Positions 36,535 through 45,352 of a DNA stretch of 64,000 bases are shown in pieces (position 1 is the stretch's first letter; each line of letters begins with the position of its first letter). The stretch is from Chroococcidiopsis sp. CCMEE 29 (GTDB taxonomy: Bacteria; Cyanobacteriota; Cyanobacteriia; Cyanobacteriales; Chroococcidiopsidaceae): NCBI RefSeq assembly GCF_023558375.1, contig NZ_CP083761.1, forward strand, positions 124,001 to 188,000, read 5' to 3'. The notes beneath the pieces were generated by a model. That model worked only from the letters and a program-made list of their open reading frames with translations, did not search any database and was not told the DNA's origin. The position numbers were made by a program, and so were the translations under genes.

Positions 36535-37599
36535 ATGCATAGCTCTCTAATCCCTGTAATTCTGGCTGGAGGCAAAGGGGAACGTTTTTGGCCCCTCAGT
36601 CGCAAGCATCGACCCAAGCAGTTTTTAAGTCTAGATGGCAGCGGTAAAAGCTTGCTACAAGCAACAGCCGATCGACTCTTACCACTGGCAGGGGGATGGG
36701 AGAAGTTGTGGGTAGTAACGTCTAGCCAACTGGCTAATGGCGTGCAACAACAGCTACCCCAACTGCTAGTTGAAAACTTATTGGCAGAACCAGAAGGGCG
36801 AGACACTGCACCAGCGGTAGCTTGGGCTACTTTAGAAATCGCCCAGCGCTATGGGGAGGACGTGGTAGTTGGCTTTTTTCCGGCCGATCCCTGGATTGAA
36901 GATCAACAAGGGTTTCAACAAACCTTGCATGCTGCTACTCAACTAGCTGCCACTGAGGAGGCGATCGTTACCTTAGGAGTAAAGCCCAGTTACCCAGCCA
37001 CGGGTTATGGATATATTGAGCAAGGAGAACAAACGGGCACTTTTGGTGGGTTACCAGTCTACCGCGTTAACCGCTTCACTGAAAAACCAGACCGTCAGAC
37101 AGCCCAGGAGTTTCTGGCAACAGATCGATTCAGCTGGAACAGTGGTATGTTCATCTTCCGGGCAAAAGTTGTACTCAAGGAACTTCGCACTCATGCGCCA
37201 GAGATCATCAACCCCCTAGAAGCACAAGCAGCAGTCGCGGCATATCCTCAGTTACCTAAGACGAGTATTGATTACGCCCTGATGGAGAAAACCCAACTAG
37301 CTTATGTATTACCTGTGGATTTCGCTTGGGATGATTTAGGGGATTGGAATGCGATCGAGCGCTTACTGAAAGGAGATGCAACCAATGTAGAGCTAGCTAA
37401 CCATGTAGGGCTAGATACCCAGGGAACAATTCTTTACGCCACAGATAACGATGATGTGATTGTGACGATTGGTTTGGCAGATGTGGTGATTGTGCGCGAT
37501 CGCAATGTCACCCTAATTGTCAAAAAAGACCGCACCCAGGATATTAAGCAAGTACTCAAATTGCTAAAAAATGACTCAAGATTCACCAACCTCTTATAG
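36535..37599 (+). CDS. manC: Mannose-1-phosphate guanylyltransferase
   Basis: 354 residues. The nucleotidyltransferase signature PVILAGGKGERFWPLSRKHR is followed by PKQFLSLDG, EPEGRDTAPAVAWATL, FFPADPWI, FTEKPDRQTAQEFL and WNSGMFIF. It forms GDP-mannose from mannose-1-phosphate and GTP. The C-terminal phosphomannose-isomerase domain found in bifunctional ManC proteins is absent, as usual in cyanobacteria. Confidence 0.96.
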   Translation: MHSSLIPVILAGGKGERFWPLSRKHRPKQFLSLDGSGKSLLQATADRLLPLAGGWEKLWVVTSSQLANGVQQQLPQLLVENLLAEPEGRDTAPAVAWATLEIAQRYGEDVVVGFFPADPWIEDQQGFQQTLHAATQLAATEEAIVTLGVKPSYPATGYGYIEQGEQTGTFGGLPVYRVNRFTEKPDRQTAQEFLATDRFSWNSGMFIFRAKVVLKELRTHAPEIINPLEAQAAVAAYPQLPKTSIDYALMEKTQLAYVLPVDFAWDDLGDWNAIERLLKGDATNVELANHVGLDTQGTILYATDNDDVIVTIGLADVVIVRDRNVTLIVKKDRTQDIKQVLKLLKNDSRFTNLL

Positions 37600-37676
37600 A
37601 AAGAGTAAGTCGCTTGATAGAGGCAACTAGTTGCTTTTTAGAATAATAAAGTAACTGTTGCTCGCCAGGTAATTTG

Positions 37677-37979
37677 ATGGTTATGCAAATCAGCAGCTTA
37701 GAGCCCCGAGCTCAGACAATAGTGATAGACTCTATCAAGGCCTATCAGAAGTATATTTCTCCCCGCAAGGGCTTTTCTTGCCCCCACCGAGTGCTGTACG
37801 GCAGCGAGTCTTGCTCAGATTATGTCAAACGCATGCTGACTGAGCAACGCTTAGCGTCTGCTCTAAAATTGTCAGTGCAAAGGTTCAAGAATTGCGCTAC
37901 TGCCAGCAAAACCATCACAGCCAATAAAACTGCCAATGGTTTAGGGTGTATCGTAATTCCCTGCTGTTTACCTTTATAA
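37677..37979 (+). CDS. yidD: Membrane protein insertion efficiency factor YidD
   Basis: About 100 residues. AYQKYISPRKGFSCPHRVLY followed by ESCSDYVKRML is the YidD signature, including its conserved cysteines. YidD is a small membrane-associated protein that assists YidC-dependent insertion. The C-terminus (GLGCIVIPCCLP) keeps the hydrophobic, Cys-rich end. No yidC or rnpA is adjacent. ATG starts are available at 37677 and 37683. Confidence 0.9.
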   Translation: MVMQISSLEPRAQTIVIDSIKAYQKYISPRKGFSCPHRVLYGSESCSDYVKRMLTEQRLASALKLSVQRFKNCATASKTITANKTANGLGCIVIPCCLPL

Positions 37980-38104
37980 GTGAGGAGTAAGGAGTGAGGA
38001 GTGAGGGGATTTTGGATTACACTCTTGCTCCCCCTGCTTCCCCTGCTTCCCCTGCTTCCCCTGCTCCCTCTGCCTTTCTTAATCCCTAATCCCTAATCCC
38101 TACT
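37980..38104. repeat. Cluster of short tandem repeats between yidD and the UbiB kinase
   Basis: Three arrays follow one another: GGAGTGA-type heptamers (37983-38006), a 9-base CTTCCCCTG unit repeated about five times (38026-38074), and TCCCTAA heptamers (about 38080-38100). The start codon of the next gene lies directly at the edge of the last array. Confidence 0.8.
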
Positions 38105-39751
38105 GTGTTCCTAACTCAAACTGCTTCTCGTCAGCGAGAAATTATCGAAGTCGTCTTCCGCAATGGCTGGGACTATATGCGACGCCTGCTGACTGGAGGT
38201 AAAGCCGATGAACCCCAGCTACCCACCCCAGCTGTTTTGCGGAATATCTTAACGGATTTAGGACCCGTTTATGTCAAACTAGGTCAACTGCTGAGTACGC
38301 GCCCTGACCTCCTACCAGCAGACTACATCGATGAACTATCAACCCTGCAAGACGAAGTGCCGCCGGTTCCTTGGTCGGATATTGAAGTTGTAATCCGGCA
38401 GCAGCTGAAACAGCCTTTAGAACAAACCTTCTCCAAAGTTAATTTTCAGGCAGTTGCAGCCGGATCGATCGCTCAGACGCACCGAGCAACTCTAGCAGAT
38501 GGTCGCGAAGTTGCGCTCAAAGTGCAGCGTCCTGGCATTGATGTTGTTGTTGCCCAAGATATTGCCTTGATTCAAGGTATAGCAGATTTAGTGGCTCGTA
38601 CTGAGTTTGGGCAGACTTATGATATCAGAGCCTTAGCACAAGAGTTTACTAAGGCGTTACAAGCTGAACTGGATTTCACTAGAGAAGCAAGTTTCGCTGA
38701 CCAGCTACGGCGTAATTTGTCCACTAGCCGCTGGTTTGACCCTAAACAACTGGTGGTTGCAGAAATTTACTGGGAATTGACAACGCCAAATTTACTCGTA
38801 ATGGAGTGGCTGGACGGAGTACCACTGTTGTCAGCAGATTTGCACAGCGATGGAAATGGGAAAGACCCCGCCGTAACACGAAGCTCGATTACTACTCTGC
38901 TATTTCGTGCCTTCTTTCAGCAGGTTTACGTTGATGGATTCTTTCACGCTGACCCCCATCCAGGCAATTTGTTTTATCTCAAGGATGGCCGCGTCGCGTT
39001 ACTGGACTGTGGCATGGTGGGACGACTTGACCCCCGGACGCAGCAGATATTGACAGAGATGCTGTTGGCGATCGTTGATATAGATGCTCAGCGCTGCGCT
39101 CAACTAACGCTGCAACTGGCAGAATCCTCCCAACCTGTGATTATGGTTCGCTTGGAGAATGACTATGACCGGATGCTACGCAAGTATTACAACTTGAGCC
39201 TATCGCAACTCAATTTTAGTCAGGTATTTTATGAAATACTGCAAGTTGCCCGGAACAATAAAATCCGGTTGCCTAGCAACATGGGTTTATATGCCAAAAC
39301 CCTGGCTAACTTAGAGGGAGTAACTCGGAAATTTAACCCAGAGGTTAATCTCCTTGATGAAATTAAGCCGTTGATCACAGACTTGTTTCGGCGACAGTTA
39401 TTCGGCGATAACCCAGTCCAATCACTATTGCGAACGGCGCTGGATATTAAAAGTCTCTCTTTACAATCTCCCCGGCAGATTGAGCTGCTGTTAGACCGAG
39501 TAACTTCTGAAACCTTACAGTGGAATTTATCGGTGCGAGGTTTGGATAGTTTGCGTCGTACTTTGGATGAGTCTGCCAATCGGCTTTCTTTTAGTATCTT
39601 GGTGGGTTCGCTAATTATGGGTGCGGCGATTATCTCCTCTAAGGCACAAACTACTGAGTTGTCTTGGCTGAGCAGTGTTTTATTTGCTGTCGCTAGTTTG
39701 TTGGGACTGTGGTTGATTTTCAGTACTCTCCGCTCTGGACGATTAAGATGA
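38105..39751 (+). CDS. ABC1/UbiB (AarF)-family atypical kinase
   Basis: 548 residues. The family's KxGQ motif appears as YVKLGQLLSTRPDLLP. AVAAGSIAQTHRATLADGRE and VALKVQRPGI form the Ala-rich loop and catalytic Lys. FFHADPHPGNLFYL and ALLDCGMVGRL are the catalytic and metal-binding loops. A C-terminal hydrophobic pair (SFSILVGSLIMGAAIISS and SVLFAVASLLGLWLIF) anchors it. UbiB-type proteins support prenyl-quinone (here plastoquinone or tocopherol) metabolism as ATPases. The start is GTG at 38105. Confidence 0.93.
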   Translation: MFLTQTASRQREIIEVVFRNGWDYMRRLLTGGKADEPQLPTPAVLRNILTDLGPVYVKLGQLLSTRPDLLPADYIDELSTLQDEVPPVPWSDIEVVIRQQLKQPLEQTFSKVNFQAVAAGSIAQTHRATLADGREVALKVQRPGIDVVVAQDIALIQGIADLVARTEFGQTYDIRALAQEFTKALQAELDFTREASFADQLRRNLSTSRWFDPKQLVVAEIYWELTTPNLLVMEWLDGVPLLSADLHSDGNGKDPAVTRSSITTLLFRAFFQQVYVDGFFHADPHPGNLFYLKDGRVALLDCGMVGRLDPRTQQILTEMLLAIVDIDAQRCAQLTLQLAESSQPVIMVRLENDYDRMLRKYYNLSLSQLNFSQVFYEILQVARNNKIRLPSNMGLYAKTLANLEGVTRKFNPEVNLLDEIKPLITDLFRRQLFGDNPVQSLLRTALDIKSLSLQSPRQIELLLDRVTSETLQWNLSVRGLDSLRRTLDESANRLSFSILVGSLIMGAAIISSKAQTTELSWLSSVLFAVASLLGLWLIFSTLRSGRLR

Positions 39752-39884
39752 TAAATCGTTAATTGTTCCCACTTTCTCAGAGTAAACTCCTAGCTAAAAA
39801 ACTACCTGCCTCCAAAAAAAGCTCTCCTAAGGCTGCACTGCCAGCCCAATAAAATAGAGCAGCTCGTTGACTTCTTGTGCGTAA

Positions 39885-40097
39885 GAGATAGGATTATTTC
39901 TTACTATTGGTAATTTAGCTTATCCCTGTCAGCTTATTTATTCAGCTACAGGAAACCAGAAAAAAGTTACTCAATTTATTGTGTATGACTTTTTTACTAG
40001 ATTGGGTGAAGAAGTCCCCGATTGGGGAGGTGAAGATACGCTAACAGAACATTTTTTTAATCATTGTGCTGATGTAATCAACCGTCGAGTAAATTAA
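39885..40097 (+). pseudogene. Unrecognised protein remnant without start codon
   Basis: A 71-codon frame open after a stop at 39882-39884 reads EIGLFLTIGNLAYPCQLIYS then ATGNQKKVTQFIVYDFFTRL and ends DVINRRVN, stopping 4 bases inside the antiporter's 3' end. Composition looks like real protein rather than a shadow, but no start codon exists. I do not recognise the family. It is probably the 3' end of a truncated gene. Confidence 0.35.
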
Positions 40098-41725
40098 ACT
40101 TGCTGAACTGCGCGGCTCTCCACTAAAATCACTGGAATCGGACTGCTTTCTAAGACTGCCTGTGACACTGAGCCTACCAATACCTCTTCCCAAGCTTGAT
40201 GACCCCGTTTTCCCATCACGATATCTGAAACTCGGCGTGCTTGAGCCACGCGAACAATTTCTTCTGGTACTGAACCAGAAAGCGTCATGAATTCATGACG
40301 AATATCCGACAACAGCTGATTCGTCTGTTCGCGTAATCGCTTGGTTGCCTGCTCATGACCCATATTGTCGATGTGCAAGACGATCGCTTCTCCATCACTG
40401 CGTCGAGCCAAGTCAGCCACTTTGCTTAAAACTTCAGTTGCTAAGGCAGACGTATCTACCGCTGCTAAAAACACAGGACGACCAGCCACAGTAACTTTGG
40501 TTGGGTCTACCTCTCCCTTTTCCAGTAATTGGGGTGCAAAGACCTGGGTTGCCCAAGCTCCAATTGGGGCTGTAGTTAAAATTGAGAGGGCTGCTAGAGC
40601 TAGGATAGTTTCTCCACCCTCAATACCTTGAGCCAGGGGGATGCCTCCGATCGCCGCCTGTACGGTTGCCTTTGCCATGTTTCCCGGCAGCAGAAACAGC
40701 TTTTCCCGCCAGTTCCAATTGCTGCCTAGAGTTGAGAAATACCAGCCAATTGACCGACCGACCAAAAGACTAATTGTCAGGAGTAAGAGTCCAGGTAACA
40801 GCACATTACCCAATACCTGCAGCTGAATTGTGGCTCCTAATAGCACAAACAGTACAATCTCTGCCACTGTCCAAAGCACGTCAAACCCTCCTCGAAGACG
40901 ACGGGCTAAAGGTGTATCTAGTTCAATTAAGAAAAAACCCATTGCCATTGCTGCCAGGTAGCCAGAGTAATAGGACCAAGCTTCGGCGAAAATTACCAGA
41001 AATAGAGCTGTTCCAGCCGCTATCAACACATCTTGTACAGCATTACGAGTCCAGTTTTGTTCTGTTAGTAGCGATACAATCAGTCGAGCTGCCAGGTAGC
41101 CAATTAGCAAACCTAAGATAATTTCCAGCACAATCTGAAATGGCAATAGTTGCAGAGCAGTTAAGGTAATTCCACTGGGTAAAGTCACAGTTTCAACACC
41201 CTGACCTAAAAAGTTAAGCAGCAGACTGAAGACAAGTAACAGCAGAACATCTGACAAAGCACTGCCAGTCAAAATCGCATCAGGGATGCCTTTCGTCACT
41301 CCCCAACCCGCACTTTTGAGCCGCAGCATCCCTGGCACAATCACTGCTGGCGATTCTGCCCCAATCACGCAACCCAGCAGTAGTCCCGTGAAAAAGTCAA
41401 AGTTGAATAACCACATTGCAATCAAGGCAACTGCCACTGCCTCCGTTGCTGCAGGTAAAAAACCCAATCTCAGCGCTACTGTTCCCTGCTGCGCCAACTT
41501 CTGCCGGTCTAGCCCCAAACCTGCTTTCATCAGGATGATCGTGACGGCTACGATACGCAGGTTATCCGCAGCTTCTAATACTCCAGGGCTAATTACGTCA
41601 GCAACTTGGGGACCCAGCAGAATGCCTACTAAAATCATGCCTACTAGGGGAGGAGCCCCCAACCGTCGGGCAATCTGACCGCCAAAAAAACCCATCAACA
41701 AAATCCACAGCGCACTGGCTAACAT
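40094..41725 (-). CDS. Cation:proton antiporter with C-terminal universal stress (UspA) domain
   Basis: 543 residues. About 12 hydrophobic segments (residues 1-390) form a CPA-type Na+(K+)/H+ exchanger: GAPPLVGMILVGILLGPQ, the GAESPAVIVPGMLRL segment and GSALSDVLLLLVFSLLL. After a short linker a Usp domain follows (about 405-540): FLAAVDTSALATEVL and the ATP-binding-type VMGKRGHQAWEEVLVGSVS. The fusion suggests stress- or nucleotide-dependent control of ion exchange. Ion specificity cannot be read from the sequence. Confidence 0.9.
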   Translation of the reverse strand: MLASALWILLMGFFGGQIARRLGAPPLVGMILVGILLGPQVADVISPGVLEAADNLRIVAVTIILMKAGLGLDRQKLAQQGTVALRLGFLPAATEAVAVALIAMWLFNFDFFTGLLLGCVIGAESPAVIVPGMLRLKSAGWGVTKGIPDAILTGSALSDVLLLLVFSLLLNFLGQGVETVTLPSGITLTALQLLPFQIVLEIILGLLIGYLAARLIVSLLTEQNWTRNAVQDVLIAAGTALFLVIFAEAWSYYSGYLAAMAMGFFLIELDTPLARRLRGGFDVLWTVAEIVLFVLLGATIQLQVLGNVLLPGLLLLTISLLVGRSIGWYFSTLGSNWNWREKLFLLPGNMAKATVQAAIGGIPLAQGIEGGETILALAALSILTTAPIGAWATQVFAPQLLEKGEVDPTKVTVAGRPVFLAAVDTSALATEVLSKVADLARRSDGEAIVLHIDNMGHEQATKRLREQTNQLLSDIRHEFMTLSGSVPEEIVRVAQARRVSDIVMGKRGHQAWEEVLVGSVSQAVLESSPIPVILVESRAVQQV

Positions 41726-42195
41726 CCCGTTACTCCTTCAGAGGCTTCAACAACAGTTGCCTGCTGCGAGCAGAGTTAAGGGAGGTTCAGCCATAGCCCT
41801 ACTCTCCGGCAGCAAGCCAAAAAGTAGGAGCCATCAACCACAACATCTGACTAACACAGCTAGATGTTGATGGCGGTTAGGGTGAGCCCCATCACCACAG
41901 TCAACCGAATTTTTGATTTTAGATTTACGATTTTGGATTGAGCCAGTAATACCTTAAGCCAAAATCCCAGCTCCAAAATCTAAAATTGGTTTGTCACATT
42001 TTTAGGACTTACGCATTGACAGAAGAACAGTTATCTGCATGTGGAAACATTGATTATGAATTAGTTCTTTCAGGTAAGAGCCAGTAGAGGGTAAACTCAG
42101 CCGTAGGATTAACTAATGAATCAAACCTTCTGTAGAGATTGCAAAAACCGCTAAACTGGAGGTGTTGTCCTGAGCGCTGGTGCTGTAGAAATTTT

Positions 42196-42561
42196 GTGAC
42201 AAAACCAAAACCAGACGATGTCTGTCAGGTGCGGTGTTTTAATATAGACTTGGTAACCCAAGTCTGTGAAGCAATGCCTGGGGACGAGGTTCTGGAAGAA
42301 GCTCAAATACTCTTCAGTGCTCTAGCAGACAAGTCACGACTAAAAATCCTCTATGCCCTCAGTAATAATCAAGAGCTTTGCGTCTGTGACGTAGCATCAA
42401 TGCTTGGGGTTAAGGTAGCAGTTGCCTCCCACCATCTGCGAAAACTGCGAGACCTCAAGATACTCAAGTACAGAAATGATGGCAAACTTGCCTACTACTC
42501 ACTAAAAGACCAACGTATTGTAGAAGTTCTCTATTATGCACTCGGGCAAATAGCAGGCTAG
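42196..42561 (+). CDS. ArsR/SmtB-family metal sensor, CadC-like
   Basis: About 121 residues from the GTG at 42196 (TKPKPDDVCQVRCFN). The N-terminal Cys pair VCQVRC plus ELCVCD in the recognition region make up the four-Cys soft-metal site of CadC-type Cd/Pb/Zn sensors. The winged helix is ADKSRLKILYALSNNQELCV then VAVASHHLRKLRDL. These proteins repress efflux genes and release DNA on binding metal. The CDF transporter lies 129 bp downstream. An upstream start (TTG at 42139) lacks support. Confidence 0.88.
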   Translation: MTKPKPDDVCQVRCFNIDLVTQVCEAMPGDEVLEEAQILFSALADKSRLKILYALSNNQELCVCDVASMLGVKVAVASHHLRKLRDLKILKYRNDGKLAYYSLKDQRIVEVLYYALGQIAG

Positions 42562-42596
42562 CCATTCGATTGTAAGTGGTTAAGATTCTAACTTTT

Positions 42597-42657
42597 TTTG
42601 AATGTTTGAGTTTTTCGGGGACAATCATTCTAATATTGTTTTGAATGTTTGAACAAT
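42597..42657 (+). promoter_or_regulatory. Candidate metal-sensor operator upstream of the CDF transporter
   Basis: A 13-base direct repeat TTTGAATGTTTGA occurs at 42597-42609 and 42640-42652, about four helical turns apart. The second copy sits inside a dyad, ATTGTT...AACAAT (42635-42657). ArsR/SmtB sites are AT-rich dyads with TGAA/TTCA character, so this spacer is a credible operator for the adjacent sensor. Confidence 0.5.
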
Positions 42658-42690
42658 TGTCTTCTAAGCGTCATAGCTGGGAGGTGAACC

Positions 42691-43308
42691 ATGAGTGATG
42701 ATTGCTGCCACAAGAAGGCTGGCGAAGTGTCCAAACTCAGAAAACAGCAGAGTAGAGTTTTGTGGACCGTTCTGCTCATCAATGCCGTAATGTTTGTGGT
42801 GGAATTAGGAGCTGGTATTAGGTCTGCATCACTTTCGCTGACGGGAGATTCGCTCGATATGCTAGGGGATGCGTTGGTTTATGGTAGTAGTCTTTTAGTC
42901 ATCAACCAAGGGAGGAAGGCTCAAGCAAGGTCGGCACTGCTCAAGGGGAGCATTATGTTTTTGTCAGCTGTGGCTGTCTTCGCCAGAGCCAGCTATCAGC
43001 TATTTGCTCAGACAATGCCAGAGGTGAGGGCAATGAGTGCGGTAGGGTTAATAGCCTTGTTTGCCAACTTGCTGTGTCTATTCTTATTGACTAGACACAG
43101 AAACGACAATATTAATATGTCCTCGGTATGGCTTTGTTCTCGCAATGATATCATTGCTAACACTTCTGTTCTGGGAGCTGCTTTTTTCGTATTTCTGACA
43201 AACTCTTTGCTACCCGATTTAGTTGTCGGACTTCTGCTCACCGTAGTCTTTGTCAAATCAGCTTCTAAAGTTGTTTCTCAGTCTTGGAGAGAATTACAAC
43301 AAGCCTAA
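42691..43308 (+). CDS. Cation diffusion facilitator-like transporter
   Basis: 205 residues, with GGGAGGTGAACC before the ATG. The N-terminus has a Cys/His metal-binding patch (SDDCCHKK). About six hydrophobic segments follow. GDSLDMLGDALVYG provides the helix-2 transport-site Asp residues, and SRNDIIANTSVLGAA the helix-5 site. The cytoplasmic C-terminal domain of classical CDF proteins is missing, as in the short CDF-related group. With the CadC-type sensor it makes a compact heavy-metal (Cd/Zn/Pb-type) export cassette. Confidence 0.85.
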   Translation: MSDDCCHKKAGEVSKLRKQQSRVLWTVLLINAVMFVVELGAGIRSASLSLTGDSLDMLGDALVYGSSLLVINQGRKAQARSALLKGSIMFLSAVAVFARASYQLFAQTMPEVRAMSAVGLIALFANLLCLFLLTRHRNDNINMSSVWLCSRNDIIANTSVLGAAFFVFLTNSLLPDLVVGLLLTVVFVKSASKVVSQSWRELQQA

Positions 43309-43606
43309 GAGTGAGTTAAGTCAGTTGAACAGACAGGTGCACTCCGTGCATACATCCTTGCCATAAAACATTCAAGATCGCTTTTTGTGCTTAGGTAGTT
43401 CGAGATGGAGTGGAGTTGATAGATATGGAAATAGTTGATTAGAGATATTATCTACTGACTGCACCCTTTAACTTTCAGCAAATAGTTTTACTTCCCAGGG
43501 ATATTCGACCATCAGAGAGATTACAAAACCATCTACAGCCAAATGCAACCTCGACACTTATACCTTATTCCTGTTAGCTGAACCTAAGTACGCAGGCTGC
43601 AACCGC

Positions 43607-44566
43607 TTGTCAGAAATTCTTAAGCACGTCTCACACGACAGCGTCAATCGCTTCTTGTTAAGGGAAAGATATCAACCTAAAGACTTGTTTGAAGAGATAA
43701 AACCACACATTCAATTGGTGGGCGGCACTTTAAGCTGTGACGATACCGTTATTGATAAACCTTATAGTGAGCCAAATTTAGCTGAACTAATTGGATACTT
43801 TTGGTCAGGAAAACATCATCGAATTGTTAAAGGGCTTCACCTCATTACCCTGTATTACACCGACGCATCAGCTAAGTCTATCCCAGTTAATTATCGGATC
43901 TACGATAAGCGGGAGGGTTTGACAAAAAACGATTACTTTCGAGTAATGATTACGGAGGTTTTGGCTTGGGGCTTGCAGCCAGAAACGGTAACTGGTGATG
44001 CTTGGTATTCAGCCCTTGAAAATCTGAAATTCTTGAAAAACCGGGAAGTAGGATTTCTCATGGGTATTGCCAAAAATCGAAAAGTCTCAACTGATGGTAA
44101 AAATTACACCCAGGTACAAAATTTGGAAATTCCTGACCAAGGTTTGGTAATACATCTGAAAAACTTTGGGCGCGTCAAAGTATTTCGGAGGATATTCAAA
44201 AACGAAGCCGAGAGATACTACATTACATACCTACCTAATTCAGATGCTACCGAACAAGTTAGCCGACAGGAATTCAATGAGTCGCACTCAATCCATTGGG
44301 GAATTGAATGCTATCACCGAGCCTTGAAACAACTGTGTGGAGTTTCGCGGTTTATGGTCAGAACAAGTGAGGCTATTAAAACTCACATTTTTTGTTCAAT
44401 CCGAGCCTTTACTAAGTTAGAGTTAATGCGAGCTGAAGAACTAATTGAAAACTGGTACGAATTACAAAAGAATTTGTACCTACAGGTGGCAAGGGAATTC
44501 ATTCTAGAACACCTCCAGCAGAAACTTGAAGTGAATTTACATAATCAGTCTTTTGTCAATGCGTAA
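43607..44566 (+). CDS. IS701-like DDE transposase, original start codon lost
   Basis: 319 residues from a TTG, but homologous-looking sequence extends upstream in frame to 43472 (STIREITKPSTAKCNLDTYT, LFLLAEPKYAGCN) with no ATG, GTG or TTG. The 5' end of the gene thus seems to have been replaced. Catalytic residues: Asp in SCDDTVIDKP, Asp in VTGDAWYSAL, Glu in IHWGIECYHRALKQ. The stop codon is within the right terminal repeat. It may be weakly expressed or dead; movement in trans remains possible. Confidence 0.85.
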   Translation: MSEILKHVSHDSVNRFLLRERYQPKDLFEEIKPHIQLVGGTLSCDDTVIDKPYSEPNLAELIGYFWSGKHHRIVKGLHLITLYYTDASAKSIPVNYRIYDKREGLTKNDYFRVMITEVLAWGLQPETVTGDAWYSALENLKFLKNREVGFLMGIAKNRKVSTDGKNYTQVQNLEIPDQGLVIHLKNFGRVKVFRRIFKNEAERYYITYLPNSDATEQVSRQEFNESHSIHWGIECYHRALKQLCGVSRFMVRTSEAIKTHIFCSIRAFTKLELMRAEELIENWYELQKNLYLQVAREFILEHLQQKLEVNLHNQSFVNA

Positions 44567-44613
44567 GTCCTAATTTTATAGGAATTATTGCTCTTATTGC
44601 AATAAAACATAGT

Positions 44614-44664
44614 ATGTTTACGAGCGTGGCTGATTTACAGGCTTGGTTGGCACAACAGGGTTAG
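44614..44664 (+). pseudogene. Rpn-family nuclease C-terminal fragment (first)
   Basis: A 17-codon frame (including the stop) reads MFTSVADLQAWLAQQG and stops. This is the last helix of Rpn/DUF4351-type PD-(D/E)XK proteins. The same motif ends the larger fragment 500 bases downstream (TSLADLQAWLQ), so two related copies have decayed side by side. Between them (44665-44799) lies a cluster of HIP1-based GCGATCGCCCCA repeats. Confidence 0.5.
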
Positions 44665-44799
44665 CGATCACCTAGCCTGTGCAAAGTGCGATCGCCCCAC
44701 CGATAAACCTGATCGCGTAGCGAGTGCGTAGCACAATCGCCCAGTGTGTGTAGAATGCGATCGCCCCATCACCTCATCATCCCTTCACCTGTAGCAGTA

Positions 44800-45207
44800 A
44801 TGGTGTTAACTACAGTCGCAGTAGAACAAGCCCCAGAATCAGCCCGGTATTTGTTGCGCCGCACTCGCACTGAATTAGCAGCACCGAGTCGTCGTGCGAT
44901 AACTGAGATGCTTACAACCATTATGGCGTATCGGTTTGAGCAACTGAGTCGAGTGGAGGTAGAGGCAATGTTAGACATGACGCTCAAGGAAACGAAAGTT
45001 TATCGGGAAATCAAGGAAGAAGGACGAGAGGTAATGGCTAAGGCGATCGCTCGCCTGTTGACGAAGCGGTTGGGAGAATTACCCTAGGATGTGCCTGCTG
45101 CGGTTTTGGGTTTGCCGTTGCCTGCGTTGGAACAGTTGAGTGAAGCTTTACTGGATTTCACCAGTTTGGCTGATTTGCAGGCTTGGTTGCAGGCGCGAAT
45201 CAATTAA
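44800..45207 (+). pseudogene. Rpn-family recombination-promoting nuclease, C-terminal half with in-frame stop
   Basis: The frame reads SRRAITEMLTTIMAYRFEQL, then SRVEVEAMLDMTLKETKVYR, LTKRLGELP, a TAG at 45085-45087, and continues in the same frame LPALEQLSEALLDFTSLADL to a TAA at 45205. These are the C-terminal blocks of cyanobacterial Rpn nucleases. The N-terminal nuclease domain is missing. Confidence 0.7.
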
Positions 45208-45352
45208 TTTAGTAGCTTTGAGATAATCGCACTGCAAAAATTCTTTGCTGTTGTGCTTTTTTGTAGGTAAAGTTGAGGAAACAGAACAATTGGGTTGCTT
45301 TAGACGTTTGATTATTGAATTAATTAGTATTTGGTAATTCTCATTAATTAAA

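Larger units (their letters stand above)
42003..44572 (+). mobile_element. 2570-bp IS701-like element carrying a metal-sensor/transporter cassette
   Basis: The 19-bp terminal inverted repeats are perfect: TAGGACTTACGCATTGACA at 42003-42021 and its complement at 44554-44572. ATTTT stands directly outside both ends (41998-42002 and 44573-44577), consistent with a target duplication. Between the ends lie a CadC-type regulator, a CDF-like transporter and a DDE transposase whose stop codon is inside the right repeat. No second left repeat was seen between the transporter and transposase. The unit therefore appears to have inserted as a whole, with passenger genes. Confidence 0.8.
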
